Positions 23,301 through 50,096 of a stretch of 64,000 nt of DNA are shown in pieces. Under the pieces are notes generated by a model. That model ran no database searches. It saw only the letters and a program-made list of their open reading frames with translations, and was not told where the DNA came from. A program made the position numbers and the translations under genes. The stretch is from Phoronis australis. Lineage: Eukaryota > Phoronida > Phoronidae. How positions within the stretch are numbered: position 1 is the stretch's first letter; each line of letters opens with the position of its first letter. Where the stretch lies: the NCBI GenBank assembly GCA_002633005.1, contig NMRA01000329.1, positions 241,843 to 305,842 of the forward strand. Reading direction: 5' to 3'.

Positions 23301-26300
23301 CTGGGTTCTGCCTAGGAATTCAAAAATTTCTAAATAATTAAGCGTGTTGAATGTGAAAATGTGATATGCCCGAGTTTTGAGTGGTCTTTCCATGTGCTCA
23401 AATTAAAATTAATGTCCATATACAGTATACCCTTTTGAGATTTCACTCCAGGGACCACATATCTAGACATGAGGAATGGAAATTGTTTCTCCAGCATTCC
23501 GTGATCTGTTCTGGTTCCTCTGCCCTATAGACTGCTGGTCATTGAACTTGCTTTACTGAAATGTTGGTCACCTTTTGAATAAGCCACAATAATAGCACTT
23601 TGTCATGGTGCTGCATTGTCCCATTCATTTTGTACATTACAGGTGTTAGGTCCACTGTTATGAAGGACCTTAGTAGTATTCACAAGTCTGAAAATTCTAC
23701 TTGCTATTTTTTGATAGTCCCTCATACAAATGTAGATTATAAAGCAATTCATAATGTTCAGTCTTTTTCAGAACAGTGCATAAAGCATAGTATCAGAAAG
23801 TTTCAATTTGAATCTGATTAGCTAATTTTGAGATATGGTGTTCAAATTTGGCTGTTTTTATCTTAGGTCCTACATTATCTTAAAAATTCTCTTTTCAATG
23901 CCGTGATCATTGTCAACAGTTGGAAATGACAAAACTGGACATCTGTATTGAAAAACACAGGCCATCACATCTGAATTTTAAGAAAGACATCCGTTTCTAT
24001 GCCAAAACTAAAGGGGCAGATGTGTGCCATAACACCCAAAAATGCACTAGACCTGTCAAACTGTACAATAAGGTCAGTGGCGTGGAAAATCACACACTTA
24101 ATACATAATATATCAATTTGGTTCTCTGTCAAAAACTGGGATATTTTGATGATGTCGCTGGATGCGGTACAAACATTCACTGTTCAAAAAGTGAAGCAGT
24201 CCTAGTACCAAAAGTGTATTTTAAGTTAAAAGATTGGAACTGTACCTACAGTTGTTTTGTAATGGGGCAACCTGAAGACTGTTGTTAGTAATTTTAAACA
24301 ATTTCTAGAATAAGATCTTACAATTATCAGAAAGTCATTAAAATAGATGTTGAGAAAATTCTCTTTTTTGCATAATTGTTTGTAGATGACTTTATCGACA
24401 TAAGGTATATTAGTTTGCATACAGTAAACATTAGAAACTAAAAATCAGAATGTTTGATTAATAGCCTGGCTATGCATTGACTGGCTGAAAATTTCTGCAT
24501 GGTCAAACTTCACTTGTTTTTCATTTGTTATGGCTTAAGTTTCAAACTGAAATTGCTGAATCTGTTGGTCATTCTGCGGATGACTTGTAAAAAGTATTCT
24601 CGTAAAAAATACAGTTAATTTATGTGTAAAATGTCAATAGTATGCCAACACTATTCAGGGCCCTCAATCCCTCGATATTGGGGCTGAATATCCCGCCCCT
24701 CACTTCGCCTCTCAAAAATGTTCAAAAATCACACGGAATTACCCTTATGAAGTCAAAAATTCACCTCTAAACTATCAAAAATTCCTCTCACGGTATATAT
24801 ATACCATTGTCATAAAAAGCAATTCAACAAATAAACTTTTTTAATTATTAAAAGCAGTGTGAAAATTCCCCTCCTAGTAAAAACGACGCAAAAACTCATT
24901 TAAAAAGGCACAGGCACCCCTTTACTCTCAGGTGATTTAGGGTTCTGGTATTTTTATGGCAGCAGGTTCTTAAGAGTTTCAGGATCGACCAAAATGGATC
25001 TTAATAAATATTACATCCCTAACTATTTTTGTTGAGGTCAACGACTCTCATTAACTTTGATATTACAAAGTCGTGTGTTGTTACATGTTTGTTATGTTAT
25101 TGACCTATAGGACACTTTTATAGAGTATACTGAGCGAACTTATCAGCTTGCTAAGAAAAGTACATGCAGGCTCATAAGTACTGCAGCTTGTGAAGTTGAA
25201 TGTACGCACTAGTATTTTGTTTATGTTGGCCTTTTTTTTCTGTGTGACTGATTTTATCATTGTGAAGTTTCATCTGCATCTGGGACGAAGCCTCCTAGTA
25301 AAGGAAACCTCTGGTACGTAGACCTCACTCTCAAAAGCGCCAGATTACGCGAGTCTGCGTGTTTTAGCACCGTCCATTACTAGCAAAGCACATGAACCCA
25401 CTCGCAAGGTCATTGAGTCTTCTAGTACGTGTATGGTCTGCTTTCCCGTTTGGCTGTAGTGTTGGAATGGGAAAGTGATTTCCAAATGGTTCCTCAAGCA
25501 ACTCGGCTTATTTCAGTCAATGCTGACAGTAATTGAAAATTTATGCTTGTGTTAGAATCAAGTTTTAAAGTTCATTTATCATCAATATAATAATTGCCCA
25601 AAATTATAGTGGAACCTTGTAGGCTATTCTGTGTTTAGAACATAAACTGTGACTATGAGGTAGAAATATATTTTCATCCTGATTTTATCTGATGTATGTA
25701 AGTCAACCCTGCTTAATTGATGTACATTTTGATGTGTTCGATTGTAACTTGAGGCAATGGACTCAGAGTACAGTGTTTTATACTGAAATTCATGAAACAA
25801 AACACGAAGATCAGATGATGTGAAGATATTAATCTCTAGAGATACTGATTGGTCCATGTTTGCTATCGGTCGTTTTTGGATTTCCTATTGTTTTGGCTGT
25901 TCTAGAGATCGAATATTCATGTCAAAATAAACTTCTCAAGATTTTTGCCAGTGCTTTAAAGTTAATGTACACAACCGGTTGTGATTGCAACATACCGGGT
26001 ACATCAAAGCAATTTCTTTTCTGCTTGCTTGCTGTGGTAAATTTAAGTGCCCTGCTGAGTGATTGATGACTGTGCAACCTGACTTGGGACATGAACATTT
26101 CTACCCACATAGTCAACAGGAAGGTGACTGTCTACAGCTGATAATGTTGTGTTTACCTTTGACATGGGGTCATTTGGGTTTAAGTTTTGATACACATACC
26201 AGCTGTTAATAGAACTATCATATGCACTATACCAACAGAATTAGGTCCCCTGAGATAAGAGACACAGACAAGATTATGGGAAGTGTAGGTAGAGGTCATA

Positions 26301-28847
26301 TCTTGGTGATGATACATCGTCATGTGTCCTCAAATCTTACTGGGTCAATTCTTTGGAGCTGTGTTTCACCTTAGTTGAATGTCTGACCTTTTTCAATTTG
26401 ATTTTATTGGACGGGCAGCATTAAATAGCAATTTCGTCTGCTACCTCAATACCTTATGCGATTAGTGATTGGTCAGAATGGCTAACTCCATTTCAGTTTT
26501 ATAACTAAACACATATCCACAGTTGGGATCTGGATTTTTGGAATATGTCATGCCTTGTAATTGCTAAAACTGTTCTTTTATTAACTGATCTGTATTATAT
26601 AACTTGTATTCAAGACAAAACAGGTGAAATTGTTTCAATTTTAGTACACCCGTTGACCTGAGTCGAGCACTACAATTAGGTGCGTCAATGAAATTTTTAT
26701 GCGTCATTTGACTTCAAAGGGCATTTTCCTAAAATTGTCTTAGGATACATGTGTAAACTGTGCATTGCAAATTGTGTTGTATTTCAATTTTAGCAGTGTG
26801 TACAATAAATGAACATTCTGTCCTGTAGTGAAAGTGAGCCACATACGTCACACTTAAATTTGACCACCATGCTCAAACTTTGAGCCATCATCCTTATGTT
26901 TTATTAATTTTCATGTCAGTCAAGACTGTACAATGGTCTCAAACTATAAAATGTTGAGCCAGCACTCCGAATATTACCATTATTATCAAAATTATAGCTT
27001 GTGATCTAATTATTCACAAACATGACCAAAAATTAAGAGCACTGCTGTCCCTTTCAGGATGTACGTAGGTGAATATTGGACAACAGTCTCTGGTTCCCAC
27101 CAGATGAGGCTAATCAAGGGTGAAGACCCACTTATAGCTGTACCCAAGATTTATTTTAAATTTTAAAAGTGTCAGCTGGCCAATTGACCAATTAAGGCTG
27201 GTCATCTGCTTGAAACTTAAATCTGAAATTTTAAGCAGTGGTTTATAAATATTCTTGTAACAGAGTTCAACACCAAACCACAAATTGCTTGTTTGCATGT
27301 TTTCTTTGCTCCTTCCACATGTGGGTACACTGAGAGTTTAAAGGGAAAAGTTGAAATATCAAAAGTGGAACTTTCAACTTCTAAATTCCTGTACTATGTG
27401 ATCTAGTTGCTCATTATCTGCCATGACTGCAGTCAACTCAGGATTGAGTCTCACATTTACTGTCTGTCAAAAATATCTTTCAGCGATTCTTAATATCTAT
27501 CCATAAATGCTTCTTAAACAACGGGCCTAATCTGTCCTTGACTTGCAAGTTATATTTTTTCACAATCTGATAGTATGGTCTTTGCTGGAATTTTGGGATT
27601 TTTATGGAGATTTTAAAGAGAATTCTCACTGCAGGATATTCTATAATTTCAATTAGATAATGAGTTATATGATCAATTCTCAGCTTTTAGTGTTTATTCC
27701 TAGCATCTCTATTGCTTATTAAGTGATTCACAGTCCAAGATTTTAGAGGTCAAAGTTTACTTTATAGAGTTGTCATCTGAGTGGCACCAACTCCATGACC
27801 ACTTCATATTCAGGTAGTCACCTCAAAACTCAGGGTTTTGAGGGTTTGTAACTTGTAAACGATATGCAAGACTGGGAGGTAATTGATATATATTTATATA
27901 TAACTGGAATTCAGGTTATTTCACTGTAAAAAAGTGATTGAAATGGCATTAATGCAGGTCTTTGCAGGAGTGACTGGATGTGGACTTGCTGGAGATTAGG
28001 GTGAAATATGCCAGTAAACCTGTCAAGTGAGGGTGTGTTCAGGGTCATATCGCTAGATTTTTGTGGCAGGTATTCCATTCCAATGTCCTTGATGAAGAAG
28101 ACATTATTATTGCTTTTATCTGGCCTATTATGAGTTGTTACTGGTTGAGTGGTATCTTCCTACAAGCATTTGCTTGGCAATAACATCTGCCATGGTTAGA
28201 ATGATTTTGGAGCACTTCCGGCATGGTGTTTTCGTGTACATGTATAGGTTGAGGTCTCTATAGTTCCCATTAATATTGACTTAAAATAGAATACATTGCG
28301 GAACCAGTTTGCATTCGTTGTAACTATAACCAATGGTGACCCCTTAGTGGCAATCACCATATATGTGTCGAAATTATCTCAGAGTTCATATCCAGGTTAT
28401 CATAAGCCAACTTAAAAGTGCTGTTGATATTACTTCACTTTTAAAGGCGCGTGCATTTTTTGTAAATGCTTCTGGTGTCACTGCACATTGGTAAACACTT
28501 GTTATATTTTGGGTAATTAAGTTGCTTTTGGATATTTTTGCTTCATGTTGTGCATTTAGAATATTGGGTAGATCATGGATAGTTCTGCTGAGTAAACACT
28601 TACCGGTAATTAGCGACCTTACACATTGGGGATGGATTTCTTAGAATGTACACCTAATTGTAAAAAAAACAGTTGTAACTGAGGTGTTAAAAACCAGATG
28701 GTCGCCCTGCAAATAACAAAGTTCATGTCCAATCAACGTTTCGTCAATCATGGTTATTAATCTTACTGTGGCCAAAAACTGATTTAACTGAGGTGTTACA
28801 TCATTCTAAACTCTTCTCCTCACCTGTAAACTTTGGTTTCTTTTTAG
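20370..28847. other. Presumed first intron or upstream region of the MARCH-type gene
   Basis: AT-rich sequence of about 8.5 kb with no recognised exon. It includes a copy of a dispersed repeat at about 24655-24790 (GGGCCCTCAAT...CCTC...TTGGGGCTGA), related to sequences at 40855-40930 and 48738-48870. The open frames near 22435-22820 on both strands have no recognisable domain. Confidence 0.4.
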
Positions 28848-28855
28848 GTGAAGTT

Positions 28856-31483
28856 ATGCAGCAGCTTTACGAAGCACTATCGCCTCAGAGTTCTAGTAGG
28901 GCGTCACCCGAATCATCAGCGCTCGTGAATCCCTCTTGCTCCACGTCTACTACTGCAATCTTGCCATGTCATGCATCATCGGCTAGTCTTTCGCCCTCCT
29001 GCCGAACAGCAACAGAGAATCAGTACCATCGCTCTGCCTCGGCTCTGTTTGTGTCCGCATCTAGTATTCGTTCTGACAACTCGTCAGCTATCATTCCTAT
29101 GTGCAGAATCTGTCATATGCCAGAAGAGCCCGGCCGACATCTCATCTCACCTTGCCGTTGTTGTGGCACTCTCAGACATGTTCACAGTTCGTGTTTGATG
29201 GTAAGTTGATGGCAAAAATCTCTTAGGGGCAATTGGGAGAGAGTTAGGAAGTTTAAGGGATGAGGGAAGGCATTCCTGCAGAAGGCGACAGCAGTGCTGT
29301 TGCCAAAACTTCTCGTTAAGAGAGTGACTAAATAGGACAGAATGGTTGTTAAGGTTAACAACTCATTATTCTAGACTCATCACAAATTTTGGTCCGACTG
29401 GTTGACAATGAAGCTGGTGACCAGTTGCCTAGCCTACCCTGTTCAGACAAAAATGATCTGCTGTATTAATGTCCCCTCTGCGGTCGTCACTTGGGTCGGA
29501 AATCTGAGGCAAGTAGCAAATCATAGCCTCGTGCCAAGTCCTGGTGTTTTTTCGATCATTTCTCCAAATATTCATTAACTCTCGATTGTGCTGAGCTCAT
29601 ATGCAGTGCTCTATGTCTAGTCAAAACTCATGGTCTTTGCAGCTACACTGTAATAATTATTTTTCCAAACACCATTCTAATTCCTCTAAAGTTTTACCAT
29701 TATACTCGGTGAGTAGCCATCATTTGCATGCTGATGCCAATAAAATTGACCAGAGTGTTGTTATTTACTTGATTAATGTCCAACTCGTTCTGAAGGAACG
29801 TAGCTAGCAGCCTAAATGCTTTCAAAAACTACAACAGTAGACACCAAAATTGTTCAGTCAATATGATGCATGATTCCCAGTCATGGCATCTGGATGAAAG
29901 CTGATTTTATCATCAGAATATTAGCCTTCTCTTAAAGCCAAGGGTGAAGAAGGAGTTGACAAGAAAGATAAAAAGTGGCTTAGCCATAGAACTTTGATAC
30001 TTTAGGTGAATAGTCATTACTTGTCTTTTTTGAGATTTGAGTCGGGGACTGGCTGGTCATGGAGTTGTATGTCGTGAGGGGTCGATTGTGTGCAAAGGCA
30101 GGTAAATATGAATGGTTTGATGAACTTTTTACCCGATATTTGCATTTGTCTTGTAGAAATGGATCGAGATATCAAGTCGAAAACGAAGAAACAAACCGCC
30201 ACAGTGTGAAATATGTCAGTATCTCTATCGCAGACACAAGCAATTCAAGGTGAGGGCAAAAGGTTTTTACTGTCTGGAAGTTCACATGCTGGCGTTGCTA
30301 TAGTGAATTCTGTCGGATGTGTACTTTGACTATCTTAACTGTTAAGGTTGTGTTTGCTTTCTGTCATGTTACAAAGGAAAGTTCATTGCAGGGCTCGGTA
30401 ACGATTTCACTAATTCGGTACAAAACGTGGCCGGAAAGTAAAATTTTCTTTTCTCACTTTTTTCAAAAAGAATAAATAGTAGCAAGTGAAAGTAAAGCTT
30501 TACTATTTTCAAGTGCTTTACCACAGCTCCCGGCAGACAATATTTTGGGGAATGGTGGCATTCAGAGCTGCATTTAAGAAGCCATCAAAAATGAAAATAA
30601 GACAATTTTGACAACCTAGTTCCACATGTAATAGTAAGTGTACTCATGTGCTTAGTAGTTCAGTTATTCAATTTAGCTAGTCTTTCATATCGTGTATTCA
30701 ATGTATTTTTATAAAATTGTATAATTTGTAATTTTAAGTCACTTAATAGCAAATACTATGATTTAATATTTAGTAATGATTTAGTCTTAGAATTTAAGTG
30801 TAACAGCATTTTTGAGATTTTATCTTGACTGTTTATATCAAGGAAATTTTGGTTACATTATGGATACCGTTGTTTTGCTCAATGTACTACCTTTTTACCA
30901 AATTTTATTAAAAAGACATGGGATTGGTCACTTAACTCAATCAATGAAACGTTAGTAAAAAATCAAACTTCAGATTCTACAGGATTCCTAGTATCATAAA
31001 ACATGTTTTGTTGAGTTGAAATCAATAATTTTGCAGATATTGGGGTGAATACACACACTTGTGGATAAGGTCTTACATAAACTCAACCACTTTCTCATCT
31101 ATTTATAGTTCCGCAGTTTCCGGTTGCCACGGATCTCGCGCTGTGACAAGATTCTACACACGATCTTCTTCCTTACGATACTGACAATGATTGGCTGTGC
31201 TGTGGCCACAGTGTTGTGTTTCCTGTCTGATAAAGACCGCGCATCGGAACACGCGCAGAACCCCGAAGTGCGTGTCAAGTTGACACCCGAGGAGATTGTG
31301 ACCTTGACCTGTGGTGTCACATTCTTCGTCGCTTTCTTCGTCGCAATGTCCGTTCAGATCAAGGCAAAGAGGACAATCTACCAACTTGCTATTCGGTTTG
31401 TTAGACAGAATTTGATTTGGACAATCGAGTCCTATGAACGAAGTCTCGACTATGACTATAAAGGCCCACCTGTGGCCGTGTGA
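28856..31483 (+). CDS. MARCH-family membrane-associated RING-CH E3 ubiquitin ligase
   Basis: Three coding exons, 28856-29200, 30157-30249 and 31109-31483, all phase 0 with GT-AG introns, give 270 residues. The exon begins at 28848 after a strong TTTTTAG acceptor, and the first ATG in it is used as start. A Ser-rich N-terminus (1-80) precedes a complete RING-CH domain: C83, C86, C100, C102, H110, C113, C132, C135, with W117 after the histidine/cysteine pair as in the family. Two hydrophobic segments follow (about 162-185 and 207-228) with a short hydrophilic loop, then a basic tail. Known family members sit in endosomal or other membranes and ubiquitinate membrane proteins for removal. The two-span layout and the sequence after the second segment suggest the MARCH1/8 or related group; exact orthology is not assigned. 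Confidence 0.93.
29868..29990 (+). repeat. Dispersed repeat copy (GTCATGRCGGCTG family)
   Basis: Diverged copy of a repeat also present at 33405-33650 and 42515-42720, with a fragment near 38315-38350. Shared landmarks include TCATCGTCAGAGT-like sequence, GTGGCTAAGCCAT-like sequence and GGGAAACAGTATTTTGT in the longer copies. This copy lies in intron 1 of the MARCH-type gene. Confidence 0.4.
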
Positions 31484-32417
31484 GCGTTTGTGTGACGGCC
31501 ATCGACTTGTGCTGACTTGTCGGAGGCATAGTTAGGTTGGACTGTTCATTGCCTATACGTGGCATTTCCAACTATTTCTTGACTGTGAACAGCAGTATGA
31601 CTTGAGCATCAGAAGTCATGGCCACCCGACATTATCGGTTCAGTCTCCAATGGTGTTTCGTGCTGACAGGGTTTTGAAGAAGTGAATGACTTTTTTCGTA
31701 AATTATGCAAATGTTGGAATCTCCATGTATTTGTTTTACTGCTTGACAAAGACAAGTTCAGCTTTGGAGTTATAACATATTTAGGACAAAGAAAGCATAG
31801 GCTTCAAATCCCGATTATTTGTTACAAAATGAAGATACGGAATGTTTTGCAGATTATCATTGATAACAAGGTCTTGTGTGTCGATGTGAGCAACACAGAC
31901 TACCATTTAAAACGTGCACCAGGCACTGTTAAAGAATGTAATATGACAATGTTTTGATTGTTACAGATCAGTTGCAAAGCTAGTAGTTGTTTTGGGGGGT
32001 TAGTAAGTTGTGATGATTTATGTTCAAGAACATAATTCAGATGTCTAAATACTAGATATCTCTAAACAACAAATTTCTGTTGTGTTGCCTTTTAAAAATT
32101 TAAACCCGTCCTTATAAACAAGATAAAGGTGTTTTGCTGTTGTGCCTTTGTTCAAAACTGGTTTAAAACTACTGATCTAGAGCAGACATGTTATTTAAAA
32201 AGTGCTTCAAGCAATGTTTTATTTATTTTTATATAATTATTTAGTTGCCTAAGGTACAAGCTGAGATTATTTAAACGTGAATGTTCAAAGCTGAAAAATT
32301 ACATTCAGGCAAACTGAAATTCAAATAAACAGAGCTGAAGATTATTGCAGTCATGCTTCATATTACGTGATAATTTTATGTATAGTGAAAATCATTGAAT
32401 GCACATCAAAGAGAACA
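31484..32417 (+). other. 3' UTR region of the MARCH-type gene
   Basis: Sequence after the TGA stop, with no further coding exon seen. A canonical AATAAA at 32324-32329 would give a 3' UTR of about 850 bases; no other good candidate was noted closer to the stop. Confidence 0.4.
32324..32329 (+). terminator. Candidate poly(A) signal of the MARCH-type gene
   Basis: AATAAA on the coding strand about 840 bases after the stop codon. Position and strand fit, but transcript evidence is lacking. Confidence 0.3.
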
Positions 32418-32921
32418 GGGCCCGGTCTCCAATCTCCGTACTCAGACTCGAATCATGCTCAAACTCACACTTCATACTCAACTCGAGTACAGACTCAGCT
32501 TTGGTGTATTCAATGTCATACTCGAAAAATCTGTACTCGAAATTTCGAGCACGTACTCAGTTTTCGAGTGTACTCGAACTGAAGTGTATCTCATCTATAT
32601 TTCGANACACTCAGAATTCCACGTTATAGACATACTCTTGAAGTTGTAGCGACAGCAGACGATAATGTAGGCCTAGTTCTTGGGGTGGTCTATTCCAATA
32701 GCGAGCGATGAATCAGCGCGGCTTTGCGTGATTTTGCACTTCACATCATAAAGAGTTCCATAGCAACTCGAGTATGAGTGTCAGATTTGAGTACGTTTGG
32801 AGTCTACTCGAAATAAGACATTAGATACGCTTTTTTGAGTACGACTCCAGTGAGCACGATTTTGAGTATGAAATCTCGAGTATGAGTATGAGTCTGAGTA
32901 CGGAGATTGGAGACCGGGCCC
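32418..32921. mobile_element. Foldback element with GGGCCCGGTCTCC ends
   Basis: The left end GGGCCCGGTCTCCAATCTCC and the right end are perfect inverted repeats for at least 30 bp, continuing as degenerate CTCGAGTA/GAGTATGAGT-rich arms. The element is about 504 bp, has no coding capacity, and contains a single N at 32606 in the centre. No convincing target-site duplication is seen. Confidence 0.65.
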
Positions 32922-33404
32922 AGATTTGTGGGATAAAAGTCCACATCATGCATGCTATTGTTTGCTCTGTAAGCTCCCCATCTACTTGTATATTAGATAA
33001 CGTGAGCCTTTGGCTCTTTGAAATACTTCTACAAATATAGTGATCTCTACAGATAGTGCATCTATGTCTGCTGGCAGTGTTGCTCGGCATATTCACTATC
33101 CCACAATCCTTTGTGCCTTCACGAAACTGAGGACAAAGGATCATGACGGTGTCGTCTGACTAGTCCCGTCAGTGGGACTAATGGTTGAATCTTAACGCCA
33201 AAAAGAATTGCAGTGGACATCTATCACAAAGCCATGATTTGAAGTCATCCGGTGTACACTGATATCTTCTTTGTAAGGGAACAGTTAGGTTTGCTTTACC
33301 CATGTCATCGTTCAGCTTTTGTTTTGCCTTGATGAACACGTGTGGCATTCCAACGTTAACTTCCAGTTACAGTACTAACCAAATGTATTCAAACAAAGTG
33401 GCCC

Positions 33405-33650
33405 ACAATTCCCTGTCATGATGGCTGGGCTGAAGCCGAATTCATCGTCAGAGTAACCTTTCCTCATGAATGAAAATGAAAGTGAATTAATTGGAAAGTT
33501 AGTAAGGTGGCTAAACCATTTGGTAATAAGAATTTTGCTGCCAACAGTTATCACCATTCATTTTAGCCATTCACGGAATTAACTGTCATTATTGGGAAAC
33601 AGTATTTTGTCTGATTTCTTTGGTCTTGCACTGTATGTAAGCATAGACTA
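33405..33650 (+). repeat. Dispersed repeat copy (GTCATGRCGGCTG family), best copy
   Basis: About 240 bp aligned by eye to 42515-42720: GTCATGATGGCTG, CATCGTCAGAGT, GTGGCTAAACCATT, TAAGAATTTT, GGGAAACAGTATTTTGT and TGCACTGTA appear in the same order in both copies. No terminal repeats were identified, so the element type is unknown. Confidence 0.6.
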
Positions 33651-34147
33651 TAGTATACTGACAGCCAACTCTGTATATTTTCAATGGACGAAATCTGTGA
33701 TTTTCCGTAGATAACCAGATAGGCGTGTATTTGGAAAATGGAAATTTTCAGGCATTTTAGTAACACCAAATAAATGCCTGGGTGCATGAACAGAATGTCA
33801 TAGTTTTGGCTTCGCAAATGCCAGCGCAATATATATTTTTGTAAGTGAAACAGCCCTTCTGGGCTCGCCAACACTTTGTTCGTTTTTATAAGTGATAAAT
33901 GCTCCAGAAAAGTGAATTTGTGACTAGAAAGTCGATGCTTAATGGGCTTTTAAGAGGAAATTTTCCGACTAAACGTCCTCCTATCCGGACACTTGACACC
34001 AGAAGTTGTAACACCAAATAAATGCCTATGGGCTTGTCTAAGGAAAATCCTGGTACGCTCAAGCTGTGGCATCACTATTCACTAGCGACACCTGACAGAC
34101 AGCACGTTTAAAAGCATGAAAATTTTTAGACATCCAGTTGAGAAAAC

Positions 34148-34218
34148 AGATGAAATTTGAGTCCAATACTGGAATATTTTTTGTAAGTTTTTATTCCAGT
34201 ATTAGACTCGAATTTGAT
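34148..34218. repeat. Long imperfect hairpin
   Basis: Arms of 28 bp at 34148-34175 and 34191-34218 pair at 25 positions around a 15-base T-rich loop. The arm core is CCAATACTGGAATA / TATTCCAGTATTAG. The size is in the range of a microRNA precursor stem but equally that of a small palindromic MITE. Confidence 0.5.
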
Positions 34219-36913
34219 CTATAGCACCTTTTACTTCTGGCAAGTACGTCGTCAACTTATCATGGTTGGTAGCATTGCCAAAAGTATTCACGATATCAAG
34301 AGTTCTACTATTGGAAGACATTGAACAGCGTTTCAATGCTGAAATTGTTCTTTTTGTTACACTAGACAGCAAAATAGATGCAAGAATTTCCCATCACAAT
34401 ACACTAACCGGAAGCTGAGTTTGCTATGTTTAGAGGGTGGCACCTCCTCTAAGATATTATGCAAGAAAATGTCGGAGTTGTGAATCTGTTGTCTATAATC
34501 TATGATGTAAGTGGCATAAATGAAGGTTCATGCAGTATGTATCGTTGCGAGGTAACCCCTCAAGATGAAATTATGATACACCATGACATGCCAGTTTGGC
34601 TGTGGTTTAGTAATTTATGGCAAGCTAAGAGACAAGTAGTGCCTTATGGTTTGTTCCCGTTGCTTGTTACAAATGCGTTATTTGTTACAGTTGTGTAACT
34701 TTGTGTCAAATAACCGGGCCAAAAATATGTTCACCAGGCATGCCTTCAAAGCTAAATGTGCACCCAAAAGGTACTCTGATGCTTCTCGCTTTGTCAGACA
34801 CTTGGTGGATCATTAAACAGCCAGTTTCTTTTATTACCCCGTAGATCTGACTCAGTTCTGTCTCAAAGTTTGCAAAGTAACAAAAGGGTTCTTTTTTGAT
34901 GGGGTGCATTTGTGTTTTAGTTGAATGCTACTAGTTTCATTCAAGTGAGATGCCAATATTGGATTTGGGATGGGAGAATTAGGGATAGGTTGAAATCACC
35001 AAAACAGGGTTTACTATCCTTTTAACTGATCCTTTCTGAATATCACAAGATACCTACTGACACACGCTAATCACTTATCAAGGACGTAATAATCATTAGA
35101 CAAACTGACAAGTGTGTCTGCTCAACTTGAAATAATTTGAAACAGATAAGTAGCATAGTCAAATTAGACATACAAATTTGGGCTGCGTTTTGTAGACTGC
35201 AAAACATTAACTTACACTCGCGTTGAAAAATCTTCATTCATGGAACGAATGCAGTGAATTTAATTCAACACACCAACTAATCACTTCAGTGGTTGCCATT
35301 TTGATTGGTTAAGCCAGTAAGCTGCAGTACATATTCGTCAAATACTCGCTCTTCACTTTCTTCAATTTGCTAGGTCTCACTAGATCTTGCATTTCTCGTG
35401 AGAAACTTGGTCTATGGAACGCTCTCCTGTTGTAAATGATCACTTCTGTATCCACTTTTCATCAAGTTTGTTGTGATATTATGATTATATAATGTTATCA
35501 ATAAAATGTATTGACCCTAGTGAGGAGCTGCTAGTTTGTTTACAACTTAAAAAGTAGCAACATTCATTGTGATTTACTGTCTTGGAGAGTATTATAGAAA
35601 ATAATAACATGTTTTTCAAAATAATTTGTTTCCAAAAAGTCAACAGCATGTTTTCAAAATAGAAAGTAAGAGGTTGACACAAATCATTTCATTTGATACT
35701 TGAAGGTTTCAAAACTTCTTCCAACACTCCACGTTTTTGTGGAAAATTAATGTTCTCTTTTATGGTAGAAACTCAATTTATAGAAACTTTTAATAAAAAT
35801 AAATTGAATAATGCTTATAGTTTTCAAACAAAATCACAACCTCGAAATCATCCAATCGAAAAGCTTTAATTAAAGTACATATCCCAGGGTTCCAAATGGC
35901 TAAGCCACCTTTTCCACGCTCTCAATTATCTCAATCCAGTACATGACGAAAAAAACAATGATTACGTTTAGCCAATGATGGAGCATATGTCTGAGTTTTG
36001 CGAGGAACTCAAATGCTGTCACTGTTAACAGTATGATTTGTGACACAAAGTTAGCGGAAATGAAGAAGAACAACTAAGGGTGCGGGTGATGAACTAAAAG
36101 CTTGCGTACGACGGCAAGAACAGGAAAATGGGGAATAATTACGACAACACAAATGTCAAAATGCCAAAACAATTTAAACGGTGGAAGATTCCTCCAATCA
36201 CACACAGCAAACACTGCTTATGATGTCATATGCACTGGGATGACCTTCAAGCATACCGGGAGCATTTGTGTGCAAATTGCAAACATGTGAATGGCTGACA
36301 CTTCAACAGTGGCTACTGGACGTATTGTGTTAGAAATTAACAAGTAATTTTAAATCATTTTTTACTATTTTACTAACATTGACCTCAGGATTTCTACCTT
36401 TCTAAACAATTTTTACCAATGGATGACAGACATTCTTGGTAAAAAGGTCAATTCACCAGTAATGTTGATTTTTTAATTCAAAATCAAAATTTTCCAAAAA
36501 TTGAAGTTGCCAGCTAAAAATGAAAAATCAAAACATATGACATTATCCAAAGGTTTTTCCTGAATCTGAAATGAAGGTTGTTACTTACCAAACAACAAAC
36601 ATTACAAAATGCACCAAATTTCTACAACGCAACTGAATTGCAACAGATCTTATACAAATTGTGTACTTATCTGACTCAGACTGTCTGTATGCCTCTCATG
36701 GCATTATCTTTACAATTCCAAATGACAGTCTCATTCTTAAGTCACAGCTATCCACTGGTGCACAACACATAGCTAATGTACAGTAAAAATATGGCGTTAT
36801 TTCACCTCGTGTTGCAACACCGTTCAGCAACGATTTAAACTAAGAGCACCAATCCAACTTTATCCAGTGTGTGGTGCAATACTCATTACGTCCGTCTGCT
36901 AAATGTAGCTCTG
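34219..36913. other. Intergenic spacer between convergent genes
   Basis: Contains a 20-bp direct repeat element upstream (AACACCAAATAAATGCCT at about 33761 and 34010) and otherwise no recognised feature. The right part must include the 3' UTR of EIF2B2. Confidence 0.4.
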
Positions 36914-49725
<12,812 letters not shown>

Positions 49726-49971
49726 CTAAAAGATAAAGGATAACTTAGTTATAATCAATGAATCAATTATTATTCAAGCCCTCCTAGAGAACTTTGCATT
49801 TGCTGAGTTTAATATAATTACGATATGATTTTAGCTTCACTGCCACCACTAAGTGGAGTTGCAATGCATCTTTCTAGAATAGGTCAACTTCTTTTCAGCT
49901 ATGATTGATTACTAATAAAACTATGTTAATACAGTGAATTGTGAATATTAGGGCACTAGTCGGATATCATG

Positions 49972-50096
49972 GACCCTGATTTAGAGTTCAATAACCAGGC
50001 AATTACTGAATAACGGCCCTGTTATTTAGTGGATGAATCCATAAGTAAGTAACAGGGCAGTTATTCAGTAATTGCCTGGTTCTCTAAAGCAGGGTC
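49972..50096. repeat. 125-bp palindromic MITE (GACCCTGATTTAG family)
   Basis: Arms GACCCTGATTTAGAG and CTCTAAAGCAGGGTC, with further pairing of CCAGGCAATTACTGAATAAC and GTTATTCAGTAATTGCCTGG inside. It belongs to the same family as 17659-17740. Confidence 0.65.
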
